Below, one piece after another: positions 10,755-19,710 of a stretch of DNA of 64,000 bases (position 1 is the first letter of the stretch; every line of letters starts with the position of its first letter). Both the position numbers and the translations under genes were made by a program. Under the pieces are notes generated by a model. It was given only the letters and a program-made list of their open reading frames with translations. It ran no database searches and was not told the origin of the DNA. Source of the stretch: Acidovorax sp. sic0104 (GTDB lineage Bacteria > Pseudomonadota > Gammaproteobacteria > Burkholderiales > Burkholderiaceae_C); contig NZ_JAHUWH010000017.1 in the NCBI RefSeq assembly GCF_019219095.1, positions 62,001 through 126,000 on the forward strand, in the 5' to 3' direction.

Positions 10755-12023
10755 CTTCCTCTTCCAGACGGCGGCAAAGAAGCCATCGGTCTGGTGCACA
10801 TGAGGCCACAGGCGCAGATATCCAGTGCCCATCTCGCCGCCGCTGCACAGTCCCTGCGCGCCCTCCACCTTGAGCTGCGTGAGCAGCTCGGCCGCATCCA
10901 GAAGTTCGAAGTCCGGGTGCGCAGCACTGAAGGCCTCCGCGATGGCCTCGTTTTCCTGCGGCAGGATGCTGCAGGTGGCATACACCAGACGGCCGCCGGA
11001 CTTGAGCAGCCGCGCGGCGCTGGCCAGGATGGCGGTCTGCTTGGCCACCAGTTCCTCCACCGCCTTGGGCGTCTGGCGCCACTTCAGGTCGGGGTTGCGG
11101 CGCAGCGTGCCCAGGCCCGAGCACGGCGCATCGACCAGCACGCGGTCGATCTTGCCCGCCAGGCGCTTGACGCGGTCATCCCGCTCGTGGGCAATGGCCG
11201 CAGGGTGGACGTTGGACAGTCCGCTGCGGGCGAGCCGGGGCTTCAAGGCGTCGAGCCGGTGGCCCGACACGTCGAACGCGTACAGGCGCCCGGTGTTGCG
11301 CATGCTCGCGCCAATCGCCAGCGTCTTGCCGCCCGCGCCGGCGCAAAAATCCACGACCATCTCGCCGCGCTTGGCATCCAGCAGCAGCGCCAGCAGTTGG
11401 GAGCCTTCGTCCTGCACTTCCACCGCGCCGCGGGTGAAGACCTCGAGCTTGGTCAGCGCAGGCTTGCCATCGATGCGCAGGCCCCAGGGGGAATACGGAG
11501 TAGGCAGTGCCTTGATGCCAGCCTTGGCCAATTCCTTCTGCACATCGGCGCGCTTGTCGTTCAGCGCGTTGACGCGCAAATCCAGCGGCGCAGCGCTCGA
11601 CAGGCTCTCTACCAGCGGCCAGAAGCCCGTGCCCAGCTGATCCTTCAGGGGCTGCACCAGCCATTCGGGCAGGTTGTGGCGGTGGCGCTCCATGAGGTCG
11701 TCCACCGTGACGGCGTCGCACTGCTCAAGCCAGTTCCTTTCCTGGTCGGTCAATGCGCTCTTGAGGAAATCACGCGGCCCGTAGAAGCCCAGGATGGCCA
11801 GACGCCGCTCCTTCGGCCCGGAACCCGAAGGCGCCATGTGGTCGAACAGCAGCTTCTTGCGCAGCACGGTGTAGACCGTCTCGGCCAGCGTGGCCCGCTC
11901 GCGGGGACCCAGGCCCCGGTTGTCACGGAAAAAACGCGACACCACCGCGTCGGCAGGGTGTTCGAAGGTGAGGGTCAGGCGGACGAGTTCGGCGCAGGCG
12001 TCGAGAAGAACTTTGGGGTGCAT
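10752..12023 (-). CDS. rsmB: 16S rRNA (cytosine-967-C5)-methyltransferase family protein RsmB
   Basis: A 423-residue RsmB/NOP-type methyltransferase. It has an N-terminal NusB-like RNA-binding region (residues about 1-130), then a Rossmann methyltransferase with the SAM motif DFCAGAGGKT. The two conserved cysteines are present, in DAPCSGLG (motif IV) and ATCSILPQEN (motif VI). The product is m5C in 16S rRNA; position 967 is the E. coli assignment and is inferred. Start at ATG 12023 after AGGGGG; an upstream reading extension covers only repeat sequence. The two copies of repeat B flank it in outward orientation, one touching its stop codon. Confidence 0.9.
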   Translation of the reverse strand: MHPKVLLDACAELVRLTLTFEHPADAVVSRFFRDNRGLGPRERATLAETVYTVLRKKLLFDHMAPSGSGPKERRLAILGFYGPRDFLKSALTDQERNWLEQCDAVTVDDLMERHRHNLPEWLVQPLKDQLGTGFWPLVESLSSAAPLDLRVNALNDKRADVQKELAKAGIKALPTPYSPWGLRIDGKPALTKLEVFTRGAVEVQDEGSQLLALLLDAKRGEMVVDFCAGAGGKTLAIGASMRNTGRLYAFDVSGHRLDALKPRLARSGLSNVHPAAIAHERDDRVKRLAGKIDRVLVDAPCSGLGTLRRNPDLKWRQTPKAVEELVAKQTAILASAARLLKSGGRLVYATCSILPQENEAIAEAFSAAHPDFELLDAAELLTQLKVEGAQGLCSGGEMGTGYLRLWPHVHQTDGFFAAVWKRK

Positions 12024-12047
12024 CCCCCTATTGTCCCATTCTGAAAG

Positions 12048-12160
12048 CCCCCCTGTGTCGCTTCGCGCCTTCCTCCCAAGGGGGACGCCACCCGTGGCCT
12101 GGCAGAGCCAGCTCCACGGTGGCACTGGCTTGGGGTGCGCCAGTCTCTGCCTGCGCGCCC
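12048..12160 (+). repeat. Dispersed GC-rich repeat B, copy upstream of rsmB
   Basis: CCCCCCTGTGTCGCTTCGCG, then CCTTCCTCCCAAGGGGGAC, followed by a second palindromic part built on GCCACCCGTGGC and CCACGGTGGC. The first 36 bp align with the copy at 10717-10754. It fills most of the 178-bp gap between rsmB and the M48 peptidase gene. Confidence 0.55.
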
Positions 12161-12201
12161 CGCCTTTGAGTGAGGACACTATGCGGCTCAGGAGGCCTGG
12201 C

Positions 12202-14055
12202 TTACCTCGTGAAGATCGGATCGAACGCGTAGCGCTGGATTTCCTTGAGCGTGGGCGATTCGCCCGCCCACAGCGCGAGGGTGGGCCCCGGAATGCTCAG
12301 ATTGCGCTCCAGCGCTCGGCACAGGTGATAGCGGCCGTCATCGTCCATGCCGGGGAGTTCCACAAAGAGCAGGTAGGCGCGGCGCTGGGGGTACTCGCGC
12401 AGGTTCTTGCGCACCAGCCAGCAGCGCGACAGCGGCGTGCAGCGGGCCAGCTCCGCCTTCAGTTCGGCCAACTCGAATTCGCTCAGGTCGTGGCGTGAGA
12501 TCTGACCGAAGAATGACGTGCCCGAGAGTTCCTCCCACGCACGATCCTCGGACTCCTGCGCGCGCTCGAGCCGCTTGCGCCACTGCTTGAAGGCGGCGGC
12601 ATCGTGGTCCTTCCCCAGCCGCGGGGTTTCCAGCTCGGCCAGCGCCGTGCGCGCCGCCCAATAGCGATCGCCGCTGCCGGTGTCCCACAGCCGGTGCAGC
12701 AGTGCGAGCTTGCCATCGCGGTCGTCCTCGGCAAGGCAGGTGACCAGCCCGCGCAACGCGGCGGGGTGCTCGGGGCTGCGTGCCAGCGCGGTCTCGTACA
12801 GCGCGCGCACATCGGCGCGCGGGTCCAGGTGGCGTTTCAGGCGCGCCAGCTCCACCAGGTCGGCTGCGCTGCTCTGGGCGGTCGATGCGCCCAGCACCTC
12901 GGCACGCGCGCGCACACGCTCCAGCCACGCGTGGTGCTGCTTCCACTCCGTGGCGTTCTCACGGCACCACTCCTTGTCGAAATGCGCCACCCAGCGCTTG
13001 GCCTCGGGGCCCAGCAGGCTCAGCGCGTTGCCGCGCGACCAGTCGGGCACGGTGGGTGCGGCGTCCAGCGCCTCGATGCGGTCGCGCAGGCCGGGATGTG
13101 TGTCGTCCACGCTGCTGATGCGCTTGAGCGCCTGGCGCATGGCATCGTTGGCAAAGGCCGCGTCCGGCGGCTCGGCCAGGCGGCGGCGCATGCTGCGAAA
13201 CGGCCCCACGGGCAGCGGGTTGCCAGCGGCAGCGCACCAGTGGTTTCCCCAGAACTCCTCCTGCAGCCAGGCCCCGCGTATTTCGATCTCGGCCAGCGCG
13301 GCCGCCGTGACCTCGCGCCCCAGCAGACGGCCGGCGATGCGGTCGGCCTCGTACTCGTCCTGCCTCGCCAGCGCGAAGGTCTTGGCCGAGAAGCGCGGGA
13401 AGTACCAGCGCATGAAGGCCTGCGTGGCAGCTCCCGCCACACCCTCGTCGTCGGACAGACTGTGGTTCAGCCGCATCCACGACAGCCGGGTGCGGTAGAT
13501 CCAGGCGGCGAAGCGGCCATGGTCGCCGCGCAAGTGGCCGTATTCGTGGGCCAGCACGGCCAGGAAGCGCGGACGGTCCAGGGCCATCAGCAGCGGCAGG
13601 CCGATGGTGAGATGGTTGACGGCGCCTCCCAGCAACCCGTAGCGTGGCAGCTGCTGGATGCTGGCATTGAACTCGCTGTCGAGCCGCACCTTGTGGATGG
13701 GCGGGCCCTTGATCTTGCGGCGAATGCGCTCGAGCGCCTCGAAGAGCTCGGGCGCCTCCAGGGGGGTGATCTCCACGCCCTCGGGCTCGTCCAGCCGCAC
13801 CCACAGAGCGCGCAGGCTCACCCACAGCAGGCCGCCCGCGCCCAGCAGCAGCCACACCATGGCGAAGCGAAAGCGCCCGTGCAGCAGTTGGGGCACCACC
13901 CACACCACGATGGCGCCAGCGAGCACAAGGCAACCCAGCACCCAGGCATAGCCCAGTGCCGCAAAGGCGGCCACGCTGCGCCGGTACGCACTGCTGTTGT
14001 CGGCACTGGCATGCTCGCTCATGCGCACTAGGTGCACAAAATCTGCCTGGTCCAC
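12202..14055 (-). CDS. M48 family membrane metallopeptidase
   Basis: A 617-residue protein with two N-terminal membrane helices (about 36-58 and 65-88) and a zinc peptidase domain. The HEYGH motif is near residues 170-174 and the downstream ExxxD third-ligand helix is in DEYEADRIAG. A long alpha-helical, TPR-like tail covers about 300-617, so this is a larger M48 variant than HtpX or BepA. The GTG at 14055 is chosen because GAGAGGG lies five bases upstream; an internal ATG at 14022 lacks a ribosome site. The substrate is unknown, and membrane-protein or envelope quality control is the family-level expectation. Confidence 0.85.
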   Translation of the reverse strand: MDQADFVHLVRMSEHASADNSSAYRRSVAAFAALGYAWVLGCLVLAGAIVVWVVPQLLHGRFRFAMVWLLLGAGGLLWVSLRALWVRLDEPEGVEITPLEAPELFEALERIRRKIKGPPIHKVRLDSEFNASIQQLPRYGLLGGAVNHLTIGLPLLMALDRPRFLAVLAHEYGHLRGDHGRFAAWIYRTRLSWMRLNHSLSDDEGVAGAATQAFMRWYFPRFSAKTFALARQDEYEADRIAGRLLGREVTAAALAEIEIRGAWLQEEFWGNHWCAAAGNPLPVGPFRSMRRRLAEPPDAAFANDAMRQALKRISSVDDTHPGLRDRIEALDAAPTVPDWSRGNALSLLGPEAKRWVAHFDKEWCRENATEWKQHHAWLERVRARAEVLGASTAQSSAADLVELARLKRHLDPRADVRALYETALARSPEHPAALRGLVTCLAEDDRDGKLALLHRLWDTGSGDRYWAARTALAELETPRLGKDHDAAAFKQWRKRLERAQESEDRAWEELSGTSFFGQISRHDLSEFELAELKAELARCTPLSRCWLVRKNLREYPQRRAYLLFVELPGMDDDGRYHLCRALERNLSIPGPTLALWAGESPTLKEIQRYAFDPIFTR

Positions 14056-14205
14056 GGTGTCCCTCTCACTCGGTACGGTTGGTTTTGTTCTGCTGCCGGG
14101 CGGTCCGCGCATGAATCTAGCGCCGAACACCGCCTTCGCCGCACAAAATACTGGCGCAGCCCGCCATCCTAACGAACCACCTGCCAACCACCAAAACGCC
14201 CCCTC

Positions 14206-14475
14206 ATGACCGACGACGATCTTCCCGACCTCATCCGCACTCCGCCGGGGCTGTACCGCCACTACAAGGGCATGCTCTATGAAGTGCTCGACACCGTGCG
14301 CCACAGCGAGACGCTGGAGCCCATGACGCTGTACCGCGCGCTCTACGGCCAGCACGGCCTGTGGGTACGGCCTGCCGCGATGTTCGAGGAGCCGGTGCTG
14401 GTGGACGGCGTGCTGCGCCCACGCTTCGAGAAATGTGCGGACGATACGCCGCCGGCTGAACCTGCCGCACTGTGA
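14206..14475 (+). CDS. DUF1653 domain protein
   Basis: An 89-residue cytoplasmic protein matching the DUF1653 pattern: PGLYRHYKGMLYEVLDTVRHSETLEPMTLYRALYG, shown here in two parts as PGLYRHYKG and VRHSETLEPMTLYRALYG, then the acidic Trp-containing strand. The fold is a compact beta-barrel of unknown function found as a single-domain protein across proteobacteria. It is convergent with purN, with a dispersed repeat between them. Confidence 0.88.
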   Translation: MTDDDLPDLIRTPPGLYRHYKGMLYEVLDTVRHSETLEPMTLYRALYGQHGLWVRPAAMFEEPVLVDGVLRPRFEKCADDTPPAEPAAL

Positions 14476-14520
14476 GCGACCCGGGCTCTCCGGTCGCCTC
14501 CCGGCCACAAAATGGCCGCC

Positions 14521-14574
14521 AACGCTTTACTGACAAGCGTAAGAAGCTACCAAAAAGATAGCAATCGAGCGCTG
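14521..14574 (-). repeat. Dispersed two-hairpin repeat, copy 3
   Basis: Minus-strand reading: GCTATCTTTTTGGTAGC, then TTCTTACGCTTGTCAGTAAA and GCGTT. Both hairpins are recognisable. It lies between the convergent ends of DUF1653 and purN, where it could also act in 3'-end processing. Confidence 0.65.
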
Positions 14575-14583
14575 GAAAAATGT

Positions 14584-15165
14584 CTACGGCCGCTGCACCA
14601 GAGCCCGCACGGCCCGTGGGTAGATCAGGTGCTCCTGCGCGAGCACCCGGGCCGCCAGCGCGTCGGCCGTGTCGCCGGGCAGAACCGGCACCACGGCCTG
14701 GTCCAGTATGGGGCCCACATCCAGTTCGGCCGTCACCTGGTGCACCGTCACGCCAGCCACCTTGCAACCCGCATCGATCGCGCGCTGGTGGGTGTTCAGG
14801 CCGGTGAAGGCCGGCAGCAGAGACGGGTGGATATTGATCAGGCGCCCCGCGTACCGCGCCACGAAGCCCGACGTGAGGATGCGCATGAAGCCCGCCAGCA
14901 CCACCAGCGCTGGCTCGTGCCGGTCGATCAGCGCGGCCAGTTCGGCATCGAACGCCTCGCGGCTGGCGAACCCCCTGTGGTCCAGCGCTTCGGCGGCAAT
15001 GCCCTGCTCTCGCGCGAAGGCCAGGCCGGCGGCCTCGGGCTTGTTGCTGACGACGGCCACCACGCGCGCGCCGTAGCGCTGCTCCCAGCCCTCTTGCTGC
15101 GCGGTGCGGACGATGGCCGCCATGTTGGAGCCGCCGCCCGAGATCAGAATGACGATGTTCTTCAT
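14584..15165 (-). CDS. purN: Phosphoribosylglycinamide formyltransferase
   Basis: A 193-residue GAR transformylase of de novo purine synthesis, which moves a formyl group from 10-formyltetrahydrofolate onto glycinamide ribonucleotide. It begins with the substrate-phosphate loop ISGGGSNM. The catalytic block near residues 105-145 is intact: the Asn/His of [10 protein letters not shown] and the downstream Asp in TAELDVGPI. Length is typical. It is divergent from the DUF480 gene with only 24 bp between start codons, so the two must share a promoter region or overlap promoters. Confidence 0.96.
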   Translation of the reverse strand: MKNIVILISGGGSNMAAIVRTAQQEGWEQRYGARVVAVVSNKPEAAGLAFAREQGIAAEALDHRGFASREAFDAELAALIDRHEPALVVLAGFMRILTSGFVARYAGRLINIHPSLLPAFTGLNTHQRAIDAGCKVAGVTVHQVTAELDVGPILDQAVVPVLPGDTADALAARVLAQEHLIYPRAVRALVQRP

Positions 15166-15189
15166 AAATTGCACCGGATTATCCCAGCC

Positions 15190-15882
15190 ATGCCCTTCGA
15201 CCCCGCCATCCGCCCCCTTACCCTCCACGAAGCCCGCGTGCTCGCCACCCTGATGGAAAAAGCCCGCACCGTGCCCGACAGCTACCCCATGTCGCTCAAC
15301 GGCCTGGTCACCGGCTGCAACCAGAAGACCAGCCGCGATCCGGTGATGAGCCTGAGCGACGCCGAGGCCCAGGAAGCGCTGGATTCGCTCAAGCTGCTGA
15401 CGCTGGCCTTTGAGACCAGCGGCAACCGCACCACGCGCTGGGAGCACAACTTCCAGCGCGGCGTGGGCGTGCCCGAACAGTCGGCCGTGCTGCTGGGCCT
15501 TCTGATGCTGCGCGGGCCGCAGACGGCGGGCGAGTTGCGCATCAATGCCGAGCGCTGGTACCGCTTTGCCGACATCTCGTCGGTGGAAGCCTTCCTCGAC
15601 GAGCTGCAGGAGCGCAACGCTGAAAAAGGAGGCCCGCTGGTGGTGCTGCTGCCCCGCGCGCCCGGCGCGCGCGAGCAGCGGTGGGCCCACCTGATGTGCG
15701 GGCCAGTGGATACCAGCGCCGCAGCGCCCGCCACCAGCGGTAGCGGGGGCACCGCCGCCGCCGCACTGCAGACGCGGGTGGATGCCCTCGAAGGGCAGGT
15801 GGCCGCCCTGCAGGCCACGGTGCAGCGCCTGTGCGCCGAGCTGGGCATCGCCCACGAAATGTCACCACCCGGACAGGACTAA
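15190..15882 (+). CDS. YceH family protein (DUF480)
   Basis: A 230-residue protein with two winged-helix repeats, matching the E. coli YceH family. It shows [20 protein letters not shown], then [20 protein letters not shown], then a second [17 protein letters not shown] repeat. The C-terminal 35 residues form a coiled coil ([15 protein letters not shown]). Its role is unknown; some homologues affect envelope or virulence gene expression. It is divergent from purN and 47 bp upstream of the acyl-CoA dehydrogenase pair. Confidence 0.9.
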   Translation: MPFDPAIRPLTLHEARVLATLMEKARTVPDSYPMSLNGLVTGCNQKTSRDPVMSLSDAEAQEALDSLKLLTLAFETSGNRTTRWEHNFQRGVGVPEQSAVLLGLLMLRGPQTAGELRINAERWYRFADISSVEAFLDELQERNAEKGGPLVVLLPRAPGAREQRWAHLMCGPVDTSAAAPATSGSGGTAAAALQTRVDALEGQVAALQATVQRLCAELGIAHEMSPPGQD

Positions 15883-15929
15883 AACGAACGACCGTGCTAC
15901 AAATGCGGGATCACTTGGAGACAAACCGC

Positions 15930-17111
15930 ATGGATCTCGCATTCACCCCCGAAGAGCAGGCCTTCCGCGAAGAGATTCGCGCGTGGGTACACGCCAACCT
16001 TCCAAAAGAAATCTCCCACAAGGTGCACAACGCCTTGCGCCTGACCCGCGACGATCTGCAAGGCTGGGCCAAGATCCTGGGCAAGAAGGGCTGGCTGGGA
16101 TTCGGCTGGCCCAAGGAGTTCGGCGGCCCCGGCTGGACGGCCGTGCAAAAGCATTTGTTCGAGGAAGAGTGCGCCCTGGCCGGCGCGCCCCGCATCGTGC
16201 CTTTCGGCCCGGTGATGGTGGCCCCGGTGATCATGGCCTTTGGCAGTGCCGAGCAGCAAAAGCGCTTCTTGCCCGGGATCGCCAGCGGCGAAGTGTGGTG
16301 GAGCCAGGGCTACAGCGAACCCGGATCGGGTTCGGACCTGGCCAGCGTCAAGACCCGCGCAGAGCGCGTGGGCGACAAGTACATCGTCAACGGCCAGAAG
16401 ACCTGGACCACCCTGGGCCAGCATGGCGACTGGATGTTCAACCTGGTGCGCACCAGCACCGAGGGCAAACCGCAGACCGGCATCTCGTTCCTGCTGCTGG
16501 ACATGAAGTCCAAGGGCGTCACGGTGCGCCCCATCAAGCTGCTGGACGGCGAGTGCGAGGTCAACGAAGTGTTCTTCGACAACGTCGAGGTGCCCGCCGA
16601 GAACCTGATCGGCGAGGAGAACAAGGGCTGGACCTACGCCAAGCACCTGCTGAGCCACGAGCGCACCAACATCGCCGACGTGAACCGCAGCAAGCGCGAG
16701 CTGGAGCGCTTGAAGCGCATCGCCAAGACCGAAGGCATGTGGGACGACACACGCTTTCGCGACCAGATCGCCCTGCTCGAAGTGGACATCGTGGCGCTTG
16801 AGATGCTCGTGCTGCGCGTGCTGTCGGCCGAGAAGTCGGGCAAGAACTCGCTCGACATCGCCGGCCTGCTCAAGATCAAGGGCAGCGAGATCCAGCAGCG
16901 CTACGCCGAGCTGATGATGCTGGCCGCCGGCCCGTTCAGCCTGCCCTTCATCGAAGAGGCGATGGAAGCCGGCTGGCAGGGCGACTTCCCTGGCGGCGTC
17001 ACCGCCAACGCGCCGCTGGCGTCCACCTACTTCAACCTGCGCAAGACCACCATCTATGGTGGCAGCAATGAAGTGCAAAGAAATATCGTCGCGCAGACTG
17101 TGCTGGGCTAA
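15930..17111 (+). CDS. Acyl-CoA dehydrogenase, first of a pair
   Basis: A 393-residue FAD-dependent acyl-CoA dehydrogenase that forms an alpha-beta double bond in a CoA thioester. Visible are the FAD and substrate loop WWSQGYSEPGSGSDLA near residues 119-134, the beta domain, the four-helix C-terminal bundle, and the FAD-contacting end IYGGSNEVQRNIVAQ. GGAG lies eleven bases before the ATG. It is separated by 12 bp from a second, more divergent dehydrogenase, the arrangement seen in heteromeric acyl-CoA dehydrogenases such as FadE28-FadE29. The substrate is unknown. Confidence 0.92.
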   Translation: MDLAFTPEEQAFREEIRAWVHANLPKEISHKVHNALRLTRDDLQGWAKILGKKGWLGFGWPKEFGGPGWTAVQKHLFEEECALAGAPRIVPFGPVMVAPVIMAFGSAEQQKRFLPGIASGEVWWSQGYSEPGSGSDLASVKTRAERVGDKYIVNGQKTWTTLGQHGDWMFNLVRTSTEGKPQTGISFLLLDMKSKGVTVRPIKLLDGECEVNEVFFDNVEVPAENLIGEENKGWTYAKHLLSHERTNIADVNRSKRELERLKRIAKTEGMWDDTRFRDQIALLEVDIVALEMLVLRVLSAEKSGKNSLDIAGLLKIKGSEIQQRYAELMMLAAGPFSLPFIEEAMEAGWQGDFPGGVTANAPLASTYFNLRKTTIYGGSNEVQRNIVAQTVLG

Positions 17112-17123
17112 GGAGACAAGAAC

Positions 17124-18239
17124 ATGGATTTCGATTTTTCTGACGACCAGGAACAACTGCGCGACGCCGTGCGCAAGTGGGTGGACAAGGGCTACACCTT
17201 CGAGCGCCGCCGCGCCGCAGTGGCCGCCGGCGGCTTCGACCGCGCCGCCTGGGGCGAACTGGCCGAACTGGGCCTGACCGCGCTCACCGTGCCCGAGGCC
17301 CACGACGGCATGGGCCAGGGCGCCATCGATGCGATGGTGGTGGCCGAGGAACTGGGCCGCGGCATGGTGCTCGAGCCCATCGCCCAGGCCTTCATCGCCA
17401 GCAGCGTGCTGTCGCACTACGCACCCGCCGATGTGCAGGGCGCCTGGCTGCCCCGCGTGGCCAGCGGCGAAGCCCTGGTGGTGCTGGCCTACCAGGAGCG
17501 CAAGGCGCGCTACCGCCTGGACGTTTGCGATGCAAAAGCGGCTCCAGCGCAATCTGGATATGCGCTGACAGCTACTAAAAGCATAGTACCCGCCGGTGAC
17601 CAGGCCGACGCCTTCATCGTGCCCGCGCAGTTGGAGGGCAAGATCGCCCTCTTCCTGGTCGAGCGCTCCGCATCGGGCGTGACCGCCAGCGGCTACGTCA
17701 CGCAGGACGGCAGCCGTGCGGCCGAACTGCGGCTGGCCAACGCGCCCGCCACGCTCATCACCACCGACGGCCTGGCCGCGCTGGAACTGGCCGTGGACAC
17801 CGGCATCGCCGCCACCTGCGCCGAGGCCGTGGGCGTGATGGACAAGACGGTATCGCTCACCGTCGAATACATGAACCAGCGCAAGCAATTCGGCGTGTTC
17901 ATCGCCAGCTTCCAGGCGCTGCGCCATCGCGTGGCCGACATGAAGATGCAGCTCGAACTCGCCCGCTCGATGAGCTACTACGCCAGCCTGAAGCTCGGCG
18001 CCCCGGCGGCCGAGCGCCGCGCGGCCATGGCCCGCGCCAAGGTGCAGTTGGGCCAATCGATGCGCTTCGTGGGCCAGCAGTCCGTGCAACTGCATGGCGG
18101 CATCGGCGTGACGGACGAGTACATCGGCAGCCACTACTTCAAGAAGCTCACGCAGCTGGAGATGACGTTCGGCGACACGCTGCACCACCTGGGCGAAGTG
18201 TCGGCCCGCATGCAGGATACGGCGGGCGTCTTTGCCTGA
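17124..18239 (+). CDS. Acyl-CoA dehydrogenase, second of a pair
   Basis: A 371-residue acyl-CoA dehydrogenase-fold protein, starting MDFDFSDDQEQLRDAVRKW and ending with QLHGGIGVTDEYIGSHYFKK. It is shorter than its neighbour and lacks the GYSEPGSGSD-type loop in the middle domain, which suggests it may pair with that protein as an alpha-beta partner rather than act alone. AAGGAG lies nine bases upstream. A dispersed repeat at about 17541-17590 is read in frame within the middle beta domain. A terminator follows the stop. Confidence 0.9.
   Translation: MDFDFSDDQEQLRDAVRKWVDKGYTFERRRAAVAAGGFDRAAWGELAELGLTALTVPEAHDGMGQGAIDAMVVAEELGRGMVLEPIAQAFIASSVLSHYAPADVQGAWLPRVASGEALVVLAYQERKARYRLDVCDAKAAPAQSGYALTATKSIVPAGDQADAFIVPAQLEGKIALFLVERSASGVTASGYVTQDGSRAAELRLANAPATLITTDGLAALELAVDTGIAATCAEAVGVMDKTVSLTVEYMNQRKQFGVFIASFQALRHRVADMKMQLELARSMSYYASLKLGAPAAERRAAMARAKVQLGQSMRFVGQQSVQLHGGIGVTDEYIGSHYFKKLTQLEMTFGDTLHHLGEVSARMQDTAGVFA
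17541..17590 (-). repeat. Dispersed two-hairpin repeat, copy 4 (inside acyl-CoA dehydrogenase)
   Basis: Minus-strand reading: TACTATGCTTTTAGTAGC, then TGTCAGCGCATATCC and AGATTGCGCT. Both hairpins are present and the coding frame stays open through the element. Confidence 0.7.
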
Positions 18240-18264
18240 CGCAGGCGCGTAACACCCTTGAACG

Positions 18265-18299
18265 ATGCTCGTGGATTCCCCGGTCCACGGGCATTTTTT
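18265..18299 (+). terminator. Intrinsic terminator after the acyl-CoA dehydrogenase pair
   Basis: TGCTCGTGGA-ttccccgg-TCCACGGGCA stem with one mismatch, followed by TTTTTT. Confidence 0.85.
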
Positions 18300-18318
18300 C
18301 TTTTCTGGAGCTCTTGCG

Positions 18319-19710
18319 ATGAATACGTTTTCACTGCCCCGCCGATCGCTTCTGTGGGGCGCCGCTGCGGCCGCCGCACTGGCCCTGGCGGGTTGCGCAA
18401 CCCGCGCACCGAGCCTCGCCGAAGCGCCGCCCATCGTCTTCGTGCACGGCAACGGCGACACCGCCGCACTGTGGCAGGCCACCGTGTGGCGCTTCGAGTC
18501 CAACGGCTGGCCGCGCGAGCGCCTGCACGCCATCGACCTGCCCTACCCGCTCTCGCGCGATGACGACGCCAAGCCGCAGCCGGGCCGCACCTCGGCGGCC
18601 GAGCACATGGCCTACCTGAAGGCCGAGGTGGACAAGGTGCTGCAGCGCACCGGCGCCCGCCAGGTGGTGCTGGTGGGCAACTCGCGCGGCGGCAACGCGA
18701 TCCGCAACTACGTCTACAACGGCGGCGGCGACCGAGCGGTGAGCCACGCCATCCTTGGCGGCACGCCCAACCATGGCGTGTGGGCCATCCCCGGATTTCG
18801 AGAAGGCAATGAGTTCTCGGGCACCGGCCCCTTCCTCACCGGCCTGAATGCGCCCAAGAACGCCGCCGGCGACGAGGTGGGCGGCCCGGTGAAATGGATG
18901 ACCATCCGCTCGGACGGCAACGACAAGTTCGCGCAGCCCGATGGACTGTGGATCGGCCAGAAGGGCACGCCCACCAACGTCACCGCCGCAGGGCCCGAGC
19001 TCAAGGGGGCCACCAATGTCGTGATCCCGCGCATCGATCACCGCGAGACCTCGTATTCGGCCGCCGCGTTCGAAGCCACCTACCGCTTCATCACCGGCAA
19101 GGCCCCGGCGCGCGTCGACATCGCCGCTGAAAAATCCGTGGTGCTGAACGGCAAGATCACGGGCCTGGGCGTGGATTCCGCCGACGCGAAGACCGGCAAC
19201 TTCAGCAACAACCTGCCCCTGGCCGGCGCTCAGCTGGTGGTCTACGCCACCGACCCCGCCACCGGCGCCCGCGCCGGCGGGCCCCTGCTGCGCAAAACGG
19301 TCGGCGCGGACGGCACCTGGGGACCGCTGGCCACCCAGCCCGGCGTGCCGCACGAGTTCGTGGTGTCGGCCCCCGGCTATGCCACCACCCACATCTACCG
19401 CAGCGGCTTCCCGCGCAGCAGCGATCTGATCCACCTGCGCCCCGAGCGCATCGCCGACGCCGACAAGGGCGCAGACGCCATCGTCACCCTCACCCGGCCC
19501 CGTGGCTACCTGGACCCCGCGCGGGACAAGATGCTGCTGGACGGCGCGGCGCCCGCAGGCGTGCCGGCCGGCGCCGGTGTAGCGTCCGCCAAGGTCAAAC
19601 CCGCAGGCGGACAGCGCCCGATTGCCGCCGAGTTCAACGGAGAGCGCGTGGTGGGACAGACATGGCCTGCGGCGAGCGGCCATGTGGTGCTTCTGGAGCT
19701 GACCTACTGA
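18319..19710 (+). CDS. Lipoprotein alpha/beta-hydrolase (esterase/lipase-like)
   Basis: A 463-residue predicted lipoprotein with a lipobox LAGC at cysteine 26. A hydrolase domain covers about 35-260. The oxyanion region FVHGNGDT is near residue 42 and the nucleophile elbow GNSRGG near 127-132. The rest (about 280-463) is beta-rich with Ig/carboxypeptidase-regulatory-like segments. Homologues are annotated as tropinesterase or twin-arginine-associated lipases, but the substrate cannot be read from sequence. GGAG lies ten bases upstream of the ATG. It stands alone after a terminator and before the hairpin region. Confidence 0.82.
   Translation: MNTFSLPRRSLLWGAAAAAALALAGCATRAPSLAEAPPIVFVHGNGDTAALWQATVWRFESNGWPRERLHAIDLPYPLSRDDDAKPQPGRTSAAEHMAYLKAEVDKVLQRTGARQVVLVGNSRGGNAIRNYVYNGGGDRAVSHAILGGTPNHGVWAIPGFREGNEFSGTGPFLTGLNAPKNAAGDEVGGPVKWMTIRSDGNDKFAQPDGLWIGQKGTPTNVTAAGPELKGATNVVIPRIDHRETSYSAAAFEATYRFITGKAPARVDIAAEKSVVLNGKITGLGVDSADAKTGNFSNNLPLAGAQLVVYATDPATGARAGGPLLRKTVGADGTWGPLATQPGVPHEFVVSAPGYATTHIYRSGFPRSSDLIHLRPERIADADKGADAIVTLTRPRGYLDPARDKMLLDGAAPAGVPAGAGVASAKVKPAGGQRPIAAEFNGERVVGQTWPAASGHVVLLELTY

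Noticed and set aside
15897-18533. Open frame of about 880 codons on the minus strand opposite the acyl-CoA dehydrogenases
   Set aside because: His/Ala/Gly-rich shadow sequence with no family motif, while the plus-strand genes are certain.
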